Positions 41,197-49,155 of a stretch of 64,000 nucleotides of DNA are shown piece by piece. Numbering within the stretch: the stretch's first letter is position 1; each line of letters opens with the position of its first letter. Source of the stretch: Geoalkalibacter subterraneus. Lineage in GTDB: Bacteria; Desulfobacterota; Desulfuromonadia; Desulfuromonadales; Geoalkalibacteraceae. The notes under the pieces are model-generated. The model had not been told where the DNA came from and did not search any database. It worked only from the letters and a program-made list of their open reading frames with translations. The stretch is taken from positions 1,984,001 to 2,048,000 of the forward strand of contig NZ_CP010311.1 in the NCBI RefSeq assembly GCF_000827125.1. Direction: 5' to 3'. The translations under genes were made by a program, and so were the position numbers.

Positions 41197-41934
41197 TTAT
41201 CCAGCCCTCTTCTCAGGTTTTGCATCCAACCGGATGCCGAGCTCATCAAGCTGGCGCAGCGCGGTGCCGGCCCAGTCGCGATTGGCAGCCGGGCTGGCCG
41301 GGCTGGGGTGCAGAATGCGCCCGATCCGCAGATCCTTCCCGACCAGGGCTTCCTGCGCCCGGTCTTCAGCGTATTGACCAATCCCGATCACAATTTTCGC
41401 CCCCAGTGTCTCAACAAAGCGACGCAGCGCCTCATCGCAGATCGACATGATCTGCCTGTGTTCGGCCACGGGAAGCTGCGCAGGGGTTCGGTTGCGCCCC
41501 GTTTCTTCAAGAAAAAGCAGTGGACAGTAGTTGAGCACGAAGAACCGCGAAAAAAAAGTCTCGGGAGTCCCTGCCTTGTCGCGAAAAAGCCCCCACAGCC
41601 GACGGCCGCTGACTTCGCTGCGCGTACAGTCCATCCCGGTCACCGGTTTTGCGGGGTGTTCCTGCTCGGGTCGGCCGACCGGTTCGTTGATTTGAAGCCA
41701 GTCGCGAACAATGCCGACTTCACCAAAGGGCACCCCGGTCTGCGCCATGCCCCAGGGTCCCGGATTCATACCCAGGAAAACAACCTCCTTGCGCCCTTCC
41801 CCAAAACGTTTCAGAAAAGTTTCATGGCTTTGCCTTGCATATTCAAGAGGATTATAGACATGGGTCACCGGCGGACTGAATTCCAGTGATTTGAGATCCC
41901 GCGCAAGTTGGCGGGTAGTTTCGATCAAATCCAT
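41197..41934 (-). CDS. SMUG1-type uracil-DNA glycosylase
   Basis: Removes uracil and oxidised pyrimidines from DNA. The fold and active-site motifs are of family 3: VVFLGMNPGPWGMAQTGVPFG near residue 55, VLNYCPLLFLE, and the helix-wedge HPSPASPAANRDW near residue 218. ATG 41934 is chosen (GGAG 6 nt upstream), giving 245 residues; an ATG five codons earlier overlaps that ribosome site. SMUG1 is otherwise best known from animals. A few bacteria of this group, such as Geobacter, carry it. Confidence 0.9.
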   Translation of the reverse strand: MDLIETTRQLARDLKSLEFSPPVTHVYNPLEYARQSHETFLKRFGEGRKEVVFLGMNPGPWGMAQTGVPFGEVGIVRDWLQINEPVGRPEQEHPAKPVTGMDCTRSEVSGRRLWGLFRDKAGTPETFFSRFFVLNYCPLLFLEETGRNRTPAQLPVAEHRQIMSICDEALRRFVETLGAKIVIGIGQYAEDRAQEALVGKDLRIGRILHPSPASPAANRDWAGTALRQLDELGIRLDAKPEKRAG

Positions 41935-42123
41935 GGCGTCTCCTTTCATTCCGGTGAAATTCTGGCAGGATTAACTCAGGATTGCAAGCAGGAGGGGGAT
42001 TGCAAGAAAACGGGAAATGATAGCGCGGGACGTTGAGGCATGCGAATTGCACAGGTCAAGGTACTGAAACCGGTTAATCATAACCGGTCCCACTTCGAAT
42101 GCTCAATGTAATTCAAATCTGAA

Positions 42124-43180
42124 CCTGATTAGCGCTAATCTTCAGCCAGCCATCCGCAGGCAGGTTTCTGGTCGTTTGCCGGTGTTGGCGGCCGCATGAA
42201 GAAGACGCGGCAAGATACTTTGAAGATCAAAGCGCCGGTTAAACCGATATTGCACTTCTGCCAGATAACGATGGGCGTATTTCTCGAATTTGAATCCGTG
42301 ATATGTCCCATCAATGGCCGTTTTCAGATTGCCCAGGATGGTGTTGACCCAGTGAAAGCAGCCCATATCCGTGCTCTTGCGATTCGGCCCAACAATCTCA
42401 GGCAGGTGCAAACAGCCTGCGCTCTCGACGGATCTGAAACATGCCAATCCGTCCGAAATGATGGACGCCGTGGGAGCAAGGGACCGCTTGGCCCAGGCCT
42501 CGATTTCATTTCCGCTGAAACCCTGGATCGGAGAGAAGAGCACCCGCAAAGGGTGACCATCGGCATTGGTCTCAACAGCCGCGATAAAGGGGATCTTGTT
42601 CTCAGAGCCGCGCCCAACCTTGCCTCCACTACGCTCTCCACCGAGGTAAGCATCGTCAATTTCGACGCGTTGGGCTAAGACGGTGGTTTCCTCGCGCTCG
42701 TGCATTGTCTGCATGATTTTGTGCTTGAGCCGCCAGGCAGTTCGGTAGCAAACCCCGAGCAATCGCATGAGTTCCAAGGCCGAGGTGTTGTTTTTGCCCT
42801 GAGTCAGAAAGTAGATCGCTTGAAACCATGTCGTCAGGGGCAGCTTGCTGCCGTGAAAAATTGTTCCAGCTCGCAGAGTTATTTGTCGACGACAACAGCT
42901 ACACTGAAAGGTCTTGGCTCGCCCATGCCAAACCACACAATGGCGCGTACTATGGCATCCGGGGCAGATAAAACCTCTTGGCCAGCGCGCTTTTTCCAAA
43001 GCTGCCTCGCATTGAGGCTCAGTGCCGTATTTGTTAAGAAACTCGTTCAAACTCAAGCCCGGCTGAAACTGAATACGGTTTATTGCCATGGTAACCTCCT
43101 GGTGAATAAAGGAATCCATGGCAAGTTTCGCCTTCAGCCGTGACAGAATAGGTCATGGCTGAAGATTGACGCTAATCAGG
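42124..43180 (-). mobile_element. IS1595-family insertion sequence
   Basis: The 1057-bp element has inverted repeats CCTGATTAGCG (42124) and its complement ending at 43180, matching 23 of the first 25 positions (AATCTTCAGCCA follows on both sides). It holds one transposase gene. No 8-bp target duplication is visible (left flank AATCTGAA, right flank AAAAGATT), so a flank was altered after insertion. Its right end sits inside the 5' end of a lipoprotein gene. Confidence 0.85.
42142..43119 (-). CDS. IS1595-family transposase
   Basis: A 325-residue ISXO2-like DDE transposase. An N-terminal zinc-ribbon (FICPGCHSTRHCVVWHGRAKTFQCSCC) precedes the catalytic domain with VEIDDAYLGGERSGGKVGRG (first Asp), SIISDGLACF (second Asp) and CFHWVNTILGNLKTAIDGTYHG (the family has a modified third position). 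The alternative start at MAINRIQF, 10 codons in, is preceded by AGGAGG and is likely the true start. Length is typical; it appears intact. Confidence 0.9.
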   Translation of the reverse strand: MDSFIHQEVTMAINRIQFQPGLSLNEFLNKYGTEPQCEAALEKARWPRGFICPGCHSTRHCVVWHGRAKTFQCSCCRRQITLRAGTIFHGSKLPLTTWFQAIYFLTQGKNNTSALELMRLLGVCYRTAWRLKHKIMQTMHEREETTVLAQRVEIDDAYLGGERSGGKVGRGSENKIPFIAAVETNADGHPLRVLFSPIQGFSGNEIEAWAKRSLAPTASIISDGLACFRSVESAGCLHLPEIVGPNRKSTDMGCFHWVNTILGNLKTAIDGTYHGFKFEKYAHRYLAEVQYRFNRRFDLQSILPRLLHAAANTGKRPETCLRMAG

Positions 43181-43182
43181 AA

Positions 43183-44412
43183 AAGATTTTACGCAAATGG
43201 CCACTTCTCTTCCTGCTCCCCCTATGCGGCTTTATATTGGCCGGGTGCGGCGGTGGCGGCAGCAGTAGCAGCAGCAGCGCAACGCCATCCGGAGCAGGAA
43301 CCCTGAAGACATCTCTGACCGACGCAACGACAGAAGAATACCAGGCCGTCTATGTCACAATTGACCGGGTTGAAGTCCACCGCAGTGATGACGACGACCA
43401 AGGGAACAAAAACGGTGAAAACAGCGACTCCGGTTGGCAGACTGTCGCAGAACCGCGACAGACCTATAATCTCCTGGAACTGATCAACGGCGTTGAGGAA
43501 ACACTGGGAGAAGAGACCCTGGAAAGTGGGCATTACACCCAGATGCGCCTGATCATTGGTGATACCCCAGACTCAACCACGAATATTCTTGAAGAGGCTC
43601 ATCCTCACGCCAACTACATTATTGGCCCGGATGATGTTGACCATGAGTTGAAAGTCCCCAGCGGGCAGAATACCGGCCTGAAGCTGGTTAAGGGTTTTGA
43701 TATCCATGAGGGTGAAACAACGAAAATTATACTCGACTTTGATGCCAGACGCTCGGTGGTCAAGGCCGGCAAAAGTGGGAATTACAATCTGAAGCCGACG
43801 ATCAAGGTTCTCGATACCGTGGAAATGGCCAAAGTGACCGGGACGGTCATGGATGCAGATCTTGAGAAACCGGCGCTATTGCAGAAAGCCTATGTTTCTG
43901 CACAGACCCACACCAACGCTGCCGAAATCGACGAAAAAGACAAGGTCACCATTGAAGCGGGAACCCTGTCCAATGACAATGAGAATGGGAAAGATTACAA
44001 TTATGCCCTTCTCCTGTCGCCCGGCAATTACAATATCGTTGCCGTTAAAGAAGGCTATCAGGCGGAATGCACGGTTGTCAGCCTTGAATCAGGTGAAATT
44101 GCCAGCGATACGGATTTCGTCCTCGCCGAAGCACAAGAGACCGGCACTGTCAGCGGCAATGTAGAAGTAACCGACGGCGCCGAGGATGCTTCGGTCACCA
44201 TCGATTTCCGCCAGGAAATGATGTGTGCAGAGGCCGCAGAGCCGGCTATGGTTATCGTAAAATCAATCAACATCGGGAACGGCGGCGATTTTGAGGAACA
44301 ACTGCCGGTGGGCGATTATCGGATAGTCGCTTCGACGGAAGGAAAGGAAACTGTGGTCGCAGATGTGACCCTGGAAGCGGAGCAGATGGTTCAGCAGGAT
44401 TTCAACTTCTAA
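43183..44412 (+). pseudogene. DUF4382 lipoprotein lacking its start codon
   Basis: The frame reads [22 protein letters not shown]: a lipoprotein signal peptide with lipobox LAGC, then [10 protein letters not shown]. The IS1595 right end is at 43180, so no ATG/GTG start remains in frame; the only one, TTG 43237, would cut off the signal. The rest is intact: a DUF4382 domain ([44 protein letters not shown]) to about residue 190, then carboxypeptidase-regulatory-like beta repeats ([27 protein letters not shown]). The remaining frame is about 409 codons. It is either recently inactivated or expressed from a start I cannot recognise. Confidence 0.75.
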
Positions 44413-44463
44413 ACATCTAAGCCAAAATCATACGAAAACCAAGTTGACATCAACTTGAACCAA

Positions 44464-44508
44464 AGCCCCTCGACCCGGTCATTCATCTTCCGGATCGAGG
44501 GGCTTTTT
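44464..44508 (+). terminator. Terminator after the DUF4382 gene
   Basis: AGCCCCTCGA and TCGAGGGGCT form a perfect 10-bp stem around a 21-nt loop that itself has a short CCGG stem. TTTTT follows. It lies 52 bp past the lipoprotein stop. Confidence 0.8.
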
Positions 44509-44565
44509 ATGATTCTGATGTCTCGGAGGGCACGGAGGCACTCGACACTTGGGCAAGGTATTCCG

Positions 44566-44802
44566 TCAACCGACTTTCCACACGCGCCGTTTCCGCCAGC
44601 ACGTCCGGAAGAGGTCTTCCACACGGATCCAGCCGACACTGTGGACGGGTGAGTGGTGCACGTCTCCGCAGGCAGAACAAACCGGCCCGACAGGGTCGAC
44701 CAAGTCGATGTAAAGATGAAGGCTGTCATCATGATAATCAAGCACTTCGGCCACCTCAAAATTGGGCAAGTCGAGCAGTTTCGTGATAGTCTTTTTCTGC
44801 AT
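44566..44802 (-). pseudogene. ISL3-family transposase N-terminal remnant
   Basis: From ATG 44802 (GGAAGGAG upstream) the frame reads MQKKTITKLLDLPNFEV, then LHLYIDLVDPVGPVCSACGD, the start of an ISL3-type zinc-binding domain. It ends after RTCWRKRRVWKVG, 78 residues in, where intact members continue for over 300 residues. The remainder is absent nearby, so this is a degraded fragment or a rare stand-alone zinc-ribbon protein. Confidence 0.6.
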
Positions 44803-44904
44803 CGGGTTTCTCCTTCCGGATTGGTTTTTATCGGCAAACAAAACCTTACCAGAGTGGTTAAACCCGATGCACTTCTTTATCAGGCAGAAAGCAGCCTATT
44901 ATAG

Positions 44905-45192
44905 CGTTTCAACTTTTTTACGAATGAACCGGGAAAAATCATCGAAGATGCGGTTCTCGCCAATCCATACCGCAACGAAGAAAAAGGCAAAGGGATTAAA
45001 GCGGCAAAGTGGCTGATTGAGCAGGGGGTCGATTCGGTGGTGGTACAGAAAGATCTTCTGGGCAAGGGCCAGGGGTTCGTTCTGGGCAACGCCGGAATCG
45101 AAGTTCTCTTATGCGACGATCCGGAACTGGAGACCGCGTTCGCAAAAATTGGCGAAAATCTCTGTCGCGTCGAAATAAACTCTGAACTTTGA
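44905..45192 (+). pseudogene. 3' remnant of a gene ending in a NifX/NifB-like (dinitrogenase FeMo-cofactor) domain
   Basis: An open frame without a start codon reads RFNFFTNEPGKIIEDAVLANPY, then GIKAAKWLIEQGVDSVVVQK and GKGQGFVLGNAGIEVLLCDD. That is the C-terminal half of a dinitrogenase iron-molybdenum-cofactor domain, such as those fused to cation-efflux transporters in this group. The sequence before the in-frame stop at 44902-44904 does not continue it, so the 5' portion has been lost. Confidence 0.6.
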
Positions 45193-45201
45193 AATCAACT
45201 G

Positions 45202-45244
45202 AAAAAGGGGCAGGTCAAAACTTGAATTTCGACCTACCCCCTTT
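45202..45244 (-). terminator. Terminator downstream of tRNA-Val
   Basis: On the minus strand an AAAGGGGGTAGGTC/GACCTGCCCCTTT stem with one internal mismatch (14-nt loop) is followed by TTT. It lies 8 bp past the tRNA 3' end. Confidence 0.7.
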
Positions 45245-45251
45245 AATTTAT

Positions 45252-45326
45252 TGGTGGGCGCTACTGGATTTGAACCAGTGACCCCTGCCGTGTGAAGGCA
45301 GTGCTCTCCCGCTGAGCTAAGCGCCC
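45252..45326 (-). tRNA. tRNA-Val(CAC)
   Basis: The minus-strand cloverleaf: acceptor stem GGGCGCT with AGCGCCC, D arm AGCTCAGCGGGAGAGC, anticodon stem CTGCC/GGCAG with loop TTCACAC (anticodon CAC), T arm TGGTTCAAATCCA and an encoded CCA. Confidence 0.95.
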
Positions 45327-45428
45327 TATGTGGTTGTTCTTGTGTTGAAGTGACTCGGGTTTATAGCAGGTTGGCGCGCGCTTTGTCAACGCTTTTTATC
45401 CAGCCGGGCCCCTGTCCCAAAGGCATAC

Positions 45429-45842
45429 CTACAGGATGCGATCGACCCATTCAGAGGGCAGCGCGCAGGGTTTTCCTGCCGGGCCGATGACGATATGGGC
45501 GGTACGAGCAGTTGCAACCAGGCACCCGTCAGGACCCAGGGCACGGTAGGAGAATTCAAGGAACTTGCCCCGCATGCGTGCCAGCGTCGTTTCAATGGTG
45601 ATGACATCTTCATAGCGGGCAGGGTTCTTGTAGGTTACTTCTGCCTTGGCCACGACGACAAAAAATCCGGCCTTTTCAAAATCGGAATAATGCAGCCCCC
45701 TCTGGCGCAGAAAATCGGAACGCCCTTCCTCGAACCACACCAGGTAGCGGGAGTGGTGAACCACCCCCTGTCCGTCCGTTTCGGCGTAGCGCACCGTCAA
45801 TGTCATCCGGCTGGTGGTTTTTTCCTGATCCATATCCGTCAT
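45429..45842 (-). CDS. Acyl-CoA thioesterase, YbgC/4HBT family
   Basis: A 137-residue hotdog-fold thioesterase hydrolysing acyl-CoA (or related thioesters). The catalytic region is VRYAETDGQGVVHHSRYLVWFEEGR near residue 20, with the Asp of the 4-hydroxybenzoyl-CoA thioesterase family, and KAEVTYKNPARYEDVITIET follows. I use ATG 45842 (GAGG 7 nt upstream); a TTG two codons earlier also lies in frame. Its physiological substrate is unknown. Confidence 0.85.
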   Translation of the reverse strand: MTDMDQEKTTSRMTLTVRYAETDGQGVVHHSRYLVWFEEGRSDFLRQRGLHYSDFEKAGFFVVVAKAEVTYKNPARYEDVITIETTLARMRGKFLEFSYRALGPDGCLVATARTAHIVIGPAGKPCALPSEWVDRIL

Positions 45843-45907
45843 CAGCAATCCTCGTGAAATTCATGTCAATAAATGTCGAGGATAACTCCGCAGAAAGAAT
45901 GGGTCAA

Positions 45908-46636
45908 TCAGGATTCAAGCCGACCGTCGACACTGACGCGGATGGTTTTCAACTCGACATCCAGACCACTTTGCACAATAGCCTCCCGGGCGAGCATGAT
46001 AAGACCAGAGCAGCAGGGCACTTCCATATGTACAACGCTCAATCTCCGAATATCGTTATGTTTGAGAATGGCGATCAATTTATCGAGATAGGCTTTGCCG
46101 TCATCAAGCTTGGGGCAGCCGATAGCGAGTGCCTTGCCGCGCAGCAGATCCTGATGAAAATCACCGTAGGCAAACGCCGCACAGTCCGCTGCGAGAACCA
46201 GATCTTCCTGCTGGAAAAAGGGTGCGGTGGGCGGCAGCAGGTGCAGCTGAACCGGCCACTGGCGCAGCTGTGAAGGGCGCTGCGCGGGTTCTTCCTCCTT
46301 GTTTGCGCCTTTGTCTTCCGGCGCACCGAAAGACATGGCGCGAGCCGAAGGGCACCCTCCGCCCTGCCCCGCCGGGGAGGCTTTCTCCGCTAAAGGATTT
46401 TCGTCCAGGTGACGGTCTACGGCCTCTTCATCAAAGGCCTCGGTGTCCCGCTTCTCAATAGTGATGGCATCCCGGGGGCAGTCGCCCAGGCAGGCGCCCA
46501 GACCGTCACAGAGGTTGTCTGCGATCAGCCTGGCCTTTCCGTCAATGATCTGAATGGCCCCTTCGGCACAAGCCGGAACGCACAGTCCGCAGCCATCACA
46601 TTTATCTTCATCGATTTTGACGATTTCGCGAATCAT
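45908..46636 (-). CDS. Two-[4Fe-4S] ferredoxin-type protein with long C-terminal domain
   Basis: A 242-residue protein. Residues ~1-60 are a ferredoxin domain with two cysteine clusters (CDGCGLCVPAC and CDGLGACLGDCPRDAI). A low-complexity linker follows, and then a ~110-residue domain containing LVLAADCAAFAYGDFHQDLL, LAIGCPKLDD and VPCCSGL cysteines. Such proteins are annotated as 4Fe-4S binding or ATP-binding proteins in anaerobes; the function is not known to me. ATG 46636 follows AAAGGAG. The neighbouring Crp/Fnr regulator and cysteine-rich small protein suggest a redox-related set. Confidence 0.8.
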   Translation of the reverse strand: MIREIVKIDEDKCDGCGLCVPACAEGAIQIIDGKARLIADNLCDGLGACLGDCPRDAITIEKRDTEAFDEEAVDRHLDENPLAEKASPAGQGGGCPSARAMSFGAPEDKGANKEEEPAQRPSQLRQWPVQLHLLPPTAPFFQQEDLVLAADCAAFAYGDFHQDLLRGKALAIGCPKLDDGKAYLDKLIAILKHNDIRRLSVVHMEVPCCSGLIMLAREAIVQSGLDVELKTIRVSVDGRLES

Positions 46637-46698
46637 ATTTGTCTCCTTTGCGGTGTATCTCTTCACTCTTTCCGCCTCACGCCTCACTCCTCACGGAT

Positions 46699-47058
46699 TC
46701 AAGAGAAGTAGTGCCAGAGCAGATCGAGCCGTCCGCGCAGCATCAGACGACTGCCGGAAAAACGCATGATCTCCCTGACCTGTTCACGATGACCCGGCCG
46801 GTAGCAGTGGATCTCGCAGTGCTTGCAGCTCGGTTTCGGGTCAAGGGGGCAGCGCTGCCTGCGCTCGATCGCGTAGGCCAGAAATTCACGGCACTTTTCG
46901 CACAACGAGTGAGGCTCCAGGTTCAAGCCTTCTACATCGACCTCAGAGGGTTGCAGGGGTCGCTTGGCTCCCTGATGATGGGCGCGACAGTAAACTGCAG
47001 TAAACTGGGCCAGAACCTTGAAGTCCTTGATTTCCTGTTTATCCGATTGATCTTTCAC
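46699..47058 (-). CDS. Nitrous-oxide-stimulated-promoter family protein
   Basis: A 119-residue cysteine-rich protein matching PF11756: TAVYCRAHHQG, LCEKCREFLAYAIERRQRCP, PSCKHCEIHCYRPGHREQVREIMRFSGSRLM. The pattern suggests metal binding; the family name comes from promoter studies in Pseudomonas and gives no biochemical role. GTG 47058 is preceded by GGGAGG. The frame extends further upstream without similarity and would run into the regulator gene. Confidence 0.8.
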   Translation of the reverse strand: MKDQSDKQEIKDFKVLAQFTAVYCRAHHQGAKRPLQPSEVDVEGLNLEPHSLCEKCREFLAYAIERRQRCPLDPKPSCKHCEIHCYRPGHREQVREIMRFSGSRLMLRGRLDLLWHYFS

Positions 47059-47158
47059 CGCGCTGCCTCCCTTTTTATGAAGGCAGAATACCGGGCTGAG
47101 TTGTGAAAGGCATTGATCAAGGTCAAAAAACATGAGAAGTGAGGGGTGAGGAGAAAAA

Positions 47159-47839
47159 TCAAAGGGATTCGCGGGAGCTTTCCGCCAGGTCTTCGAGGCG
47201 GTCATGATCCAGAATGGTGATGGTTTTGCCCTGAACCTTGATCAGCTCATCTTCGGAGAGTTTGCGCAGGGTGCGCGACAGGGTTTCACTGACGGTGCCA
47301 AGCCGCGAGGCAAGCTGGGTTTTGGAGATGGGCAGTTCGACGACATCGCGTCCGTCCTCAGCCAGCTCGACCAGGTAGCGCGCAAGGCGGGCAGGAACAT
47401 CCTTGAAGGTCAGATCCTCGATCTGCCCGGCAAACTGGCGCAAAAACCGGGACAGCCCCGCGATCATGTTGAGGGGAATCCGGGTATGAGTCTGCAGCAG
47501 CTCGATAAAGGGCTGTTTGGGAAAGAAGAGGACGGTGGCTTTGCGCACAGGCTCGGCAAAGGCCGGATAGCAGCCGTCGGCGAACATGGCGGCTTCGGCG
47601 AAACTTTCTCCGGGATGAACGATGTGCAGAATCCGCTCCTTACCCTCGGACGACAGCTTGTAGACCTTGACATTGCCATCGACGACGACGTAAAAACCAT
47701 TGGCGGGTTCCTTTTCGGAAAAAAGCACCTCGCCTTTGTTATACTCTCTTCGACGGCAGACCGCGGCGAGCTGTTCAAGATCCTGATCGGTGACTCCGGC
47801 AAACAACGGACATTTTTTTATGGCGCTGCGATCATCCAT
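47159..47839 (-). CDS. Crp/Fnr family transcriptional regulator
   Basis: A 226-residue regulator. The N-terminal cyclic-nucleotide-binding-like domain (CPLFAGVTDQDLEQLAAVC; GEVLFSEKEPANGFYVVVDG; HPGESFAEAAMFADG) is followed by a winged helix with ISKTQLASRLGTVSETLSRT as the recognition region. It lacks an Fnr-type cysteine cluster, so the effector is not obvious. ATG 47839 is taken (AGGA 10 nt upstream); a TTG eight codons earlier is in frame. It is divergent from cheD with 32 bp between starts and lies upstream of the two redox-type genes. Confidence 0.88.
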   Translation of the reverse strand: MDDRSAIKKCPLFAGVTDQDLEQLAAVCRRREYNKGEVLFSEKEPANGFYVVVDGNVKVYKLSSEGKERILHIVHPGESFAEAAMFADGCYPAFAEPVRKATVLFFPKQPFIELLQTHTRIPLNMIAGLSRFLRQFAGQIEDLTFKDVPARLARYLVELAEDGRDVVELPISKTQLASRLGTVSETLSRTLRKLSEDELIKVQGKTITILDHDRLEDLAESSRESL

Positions 47840-47871
47840 GACAATGACATCCTGCAGATTCAAATCGATAT

Positions 47872-48462
47872 ATGAGTGATCAGTCCATCATCGGCCGGGA
47901 TTTTATTTCCATTCTACCCGGCAACTATCACGTCACCGACAAGGCCGAATGCCTCTCGACCCTGCTGGGCTCCTGCGTGGCAGCCTGCCTGTATGATCCG
48001 GTCAACCAGGTCATCGGCATGAACCACTTTCTTCTGAGCGGAACCATCAATCGCTACAATGTCCCTCTGCTGCTGACGGAATCGGCCCGCTACGGCATCC
48101 ACGCCATGGAGATGCTGATCAACGCTATGCTCAGACTGGGAGCAGAGCGTGAAAACTTACGCTGCAAGGCCTTCGGCGGCGCCACCATGTTCGGCCCGCA
48201 CGACCCTGCCGCTCCCGGGGTCGGGCAACTGAACTGCCTCTTTATTCGCGACTTCCTTCGCAAGGAAAAAATTCCCCTGGTGGCGCAGGATCTGGGCGGC
48301 ACTCATGGACGGGTCATTTATTTCATGCCGGAGGATTATTCCGTCATGATGCGGCCCATCAAAAAGAGCCGCTTACGGGATATCGCCCACCGCGAACAGC
48401 GGCTGCTACAACGCACACGGCAGCATCAAAAACCTGCAAATCGGGACGGAATCTGGGATTAA
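47872..48462 (+). CDS. cheD: Chemoreceptor glutamine deamidase CheD
   Basis: CheD deamidates glutamines of chemoreceptors. In the 196-residue protein the catalytic region is STLLGSCVAACLYD with Cys35 and Thr30, and His52 is in GMNHFLLSG. The GGATMFGP and GGTHGRVIYFMPEDYSVMMR segments follow. It stands alone here, without other che genes, so it is an orphan copy in this window; the basic C-terminal tail is longer than in most relatives. Confidence 0.92.
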   Translation: MSDQSIIGRDFISILPGNYHVTDKAECLSTLLGSCVAACLYDPVNQVIGMNHFLLSGTINRYNVPLLLTESARYGIHAMEMLINAMLRLGAERENLRCKAFGGATMFGPHDPAAPGVGQLNCLFIRDFLRKEKIPLVAQDLGGTHGRVIYFMPEDYSVMMRPIKKSRLRDIAHREQRLLQRTRQHQKPANRDGIWD

Positions 48463-48481
48463 GGCACGATTTTCCCGGAAA

Positions 48482-49039
48482 TCAACCAACAACCTGGGTC
48501 CGGGTGAACACCGCACGCAGTTGCTGTCCGGCACCTTCGATATTCTCCCGTGCACCCTCTTCACGGTCCACCAGCGTCACGATGCCGACCACTTCAAGCC
48601 CCTCTTCCTGGGCACGCTCCACGGCCTTCATGGACGAACCGCCGGTGGTGGTGACATCCTCGACAATGACCACCCGTGAACCGGGCGGCAGATTCTTGCG
48701 CCCTTCAAGCCACTGACCGGTCCCGTGCCCTTTGGGCTCCTTGCGGATGATGAAGGCATGCACCTGCTCACCTTCAAGGCAGGCGGCGATGGAGGTCGCG
48801 GTCGCAATCGGGTCGGCTCCCAGGGTCAGGCCGCCGACGCCATCGATTTTTCCGCCGAAAGCTTTGACTTCCTTCCAGAAAGCTTTACCCACCAGCAGTC
48901 CACCTTTGGCGTGCAGGGTGGTCTGCTTGCCGTCAAAGTAAAAATTACTCTTGCGCCCCGAAGCCAGCGTTACTTCGCGCTCCTCGTAAGAGAGTTCGCG
49001 AACGATATCCATCAGGTCCGTGCGTTCTTCCTGCGTCAT
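48482..49039 (-). CDS. pyrE: Orotate phosphoribosyltransferase
   Basis: Joins PRPP to orotate in pyrimidine synthesis. The 185-residue protein has SGRKSNFYFDGKQTTLH at the N-terminus and the PRPP loop VVIVEDVTTTGGSSMKAV near residue 125. ATG 49039 is preceded by AGGAGA; the 24 codons upstream in frame show no similarity. It is away from the pyrR operon and downstream of purF on the same strand, an arrangement that ties purine and pyrimidine steps. Confidence 0.95.
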   Translation of the reverse strand: MTQEERTDLMDIVRELSYEEREVTLASGRKSNFYFDGKQTTLHAKGGLLVGKAFWKEVKAFGGKIDGVGGLTLGADPIATATSIAACLEGEQVHAFIIRKEPKGHGTGQWLEGRKNLPPGSRVVIVEDVTTTGGSSMKAVERAQEEGLEVVGIVTLVDREEGARENIEGAGQQLRAVFTRTQVVG

Positions 49040-49097
49040 GGGTTGATCTCTCCTGTCGATATTGTCATCAAATAAAACTTTCGAACTGCGACCCAAA

Positions 49098-49132
49098 CTC
49101 CCCCCTCCCAACCTCCCCCCGCTGGGGAGGGG
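49098..49132. repeat. C/G hairpin repeat between purF and pyrE
   Basis: CCTCCCC (49112-49118) pairs with GGGGAGG (49124-49130), preceded by CTCCCCCCTCCCA. Similar to the element at 22926-22962. It may slow or end purF transcripts. Confidence 0.65.
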
Positions 49133-49155
49133 TTATCAGGGAAAGCTTTTCAACG

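Noticed and set aside
44409-44837. 142-codon minus-strand frame over the ISL3 remnant
   Set aside because: It is a different frame from the one that matches ISL3 and runs through a terminator; no similarity of its own.
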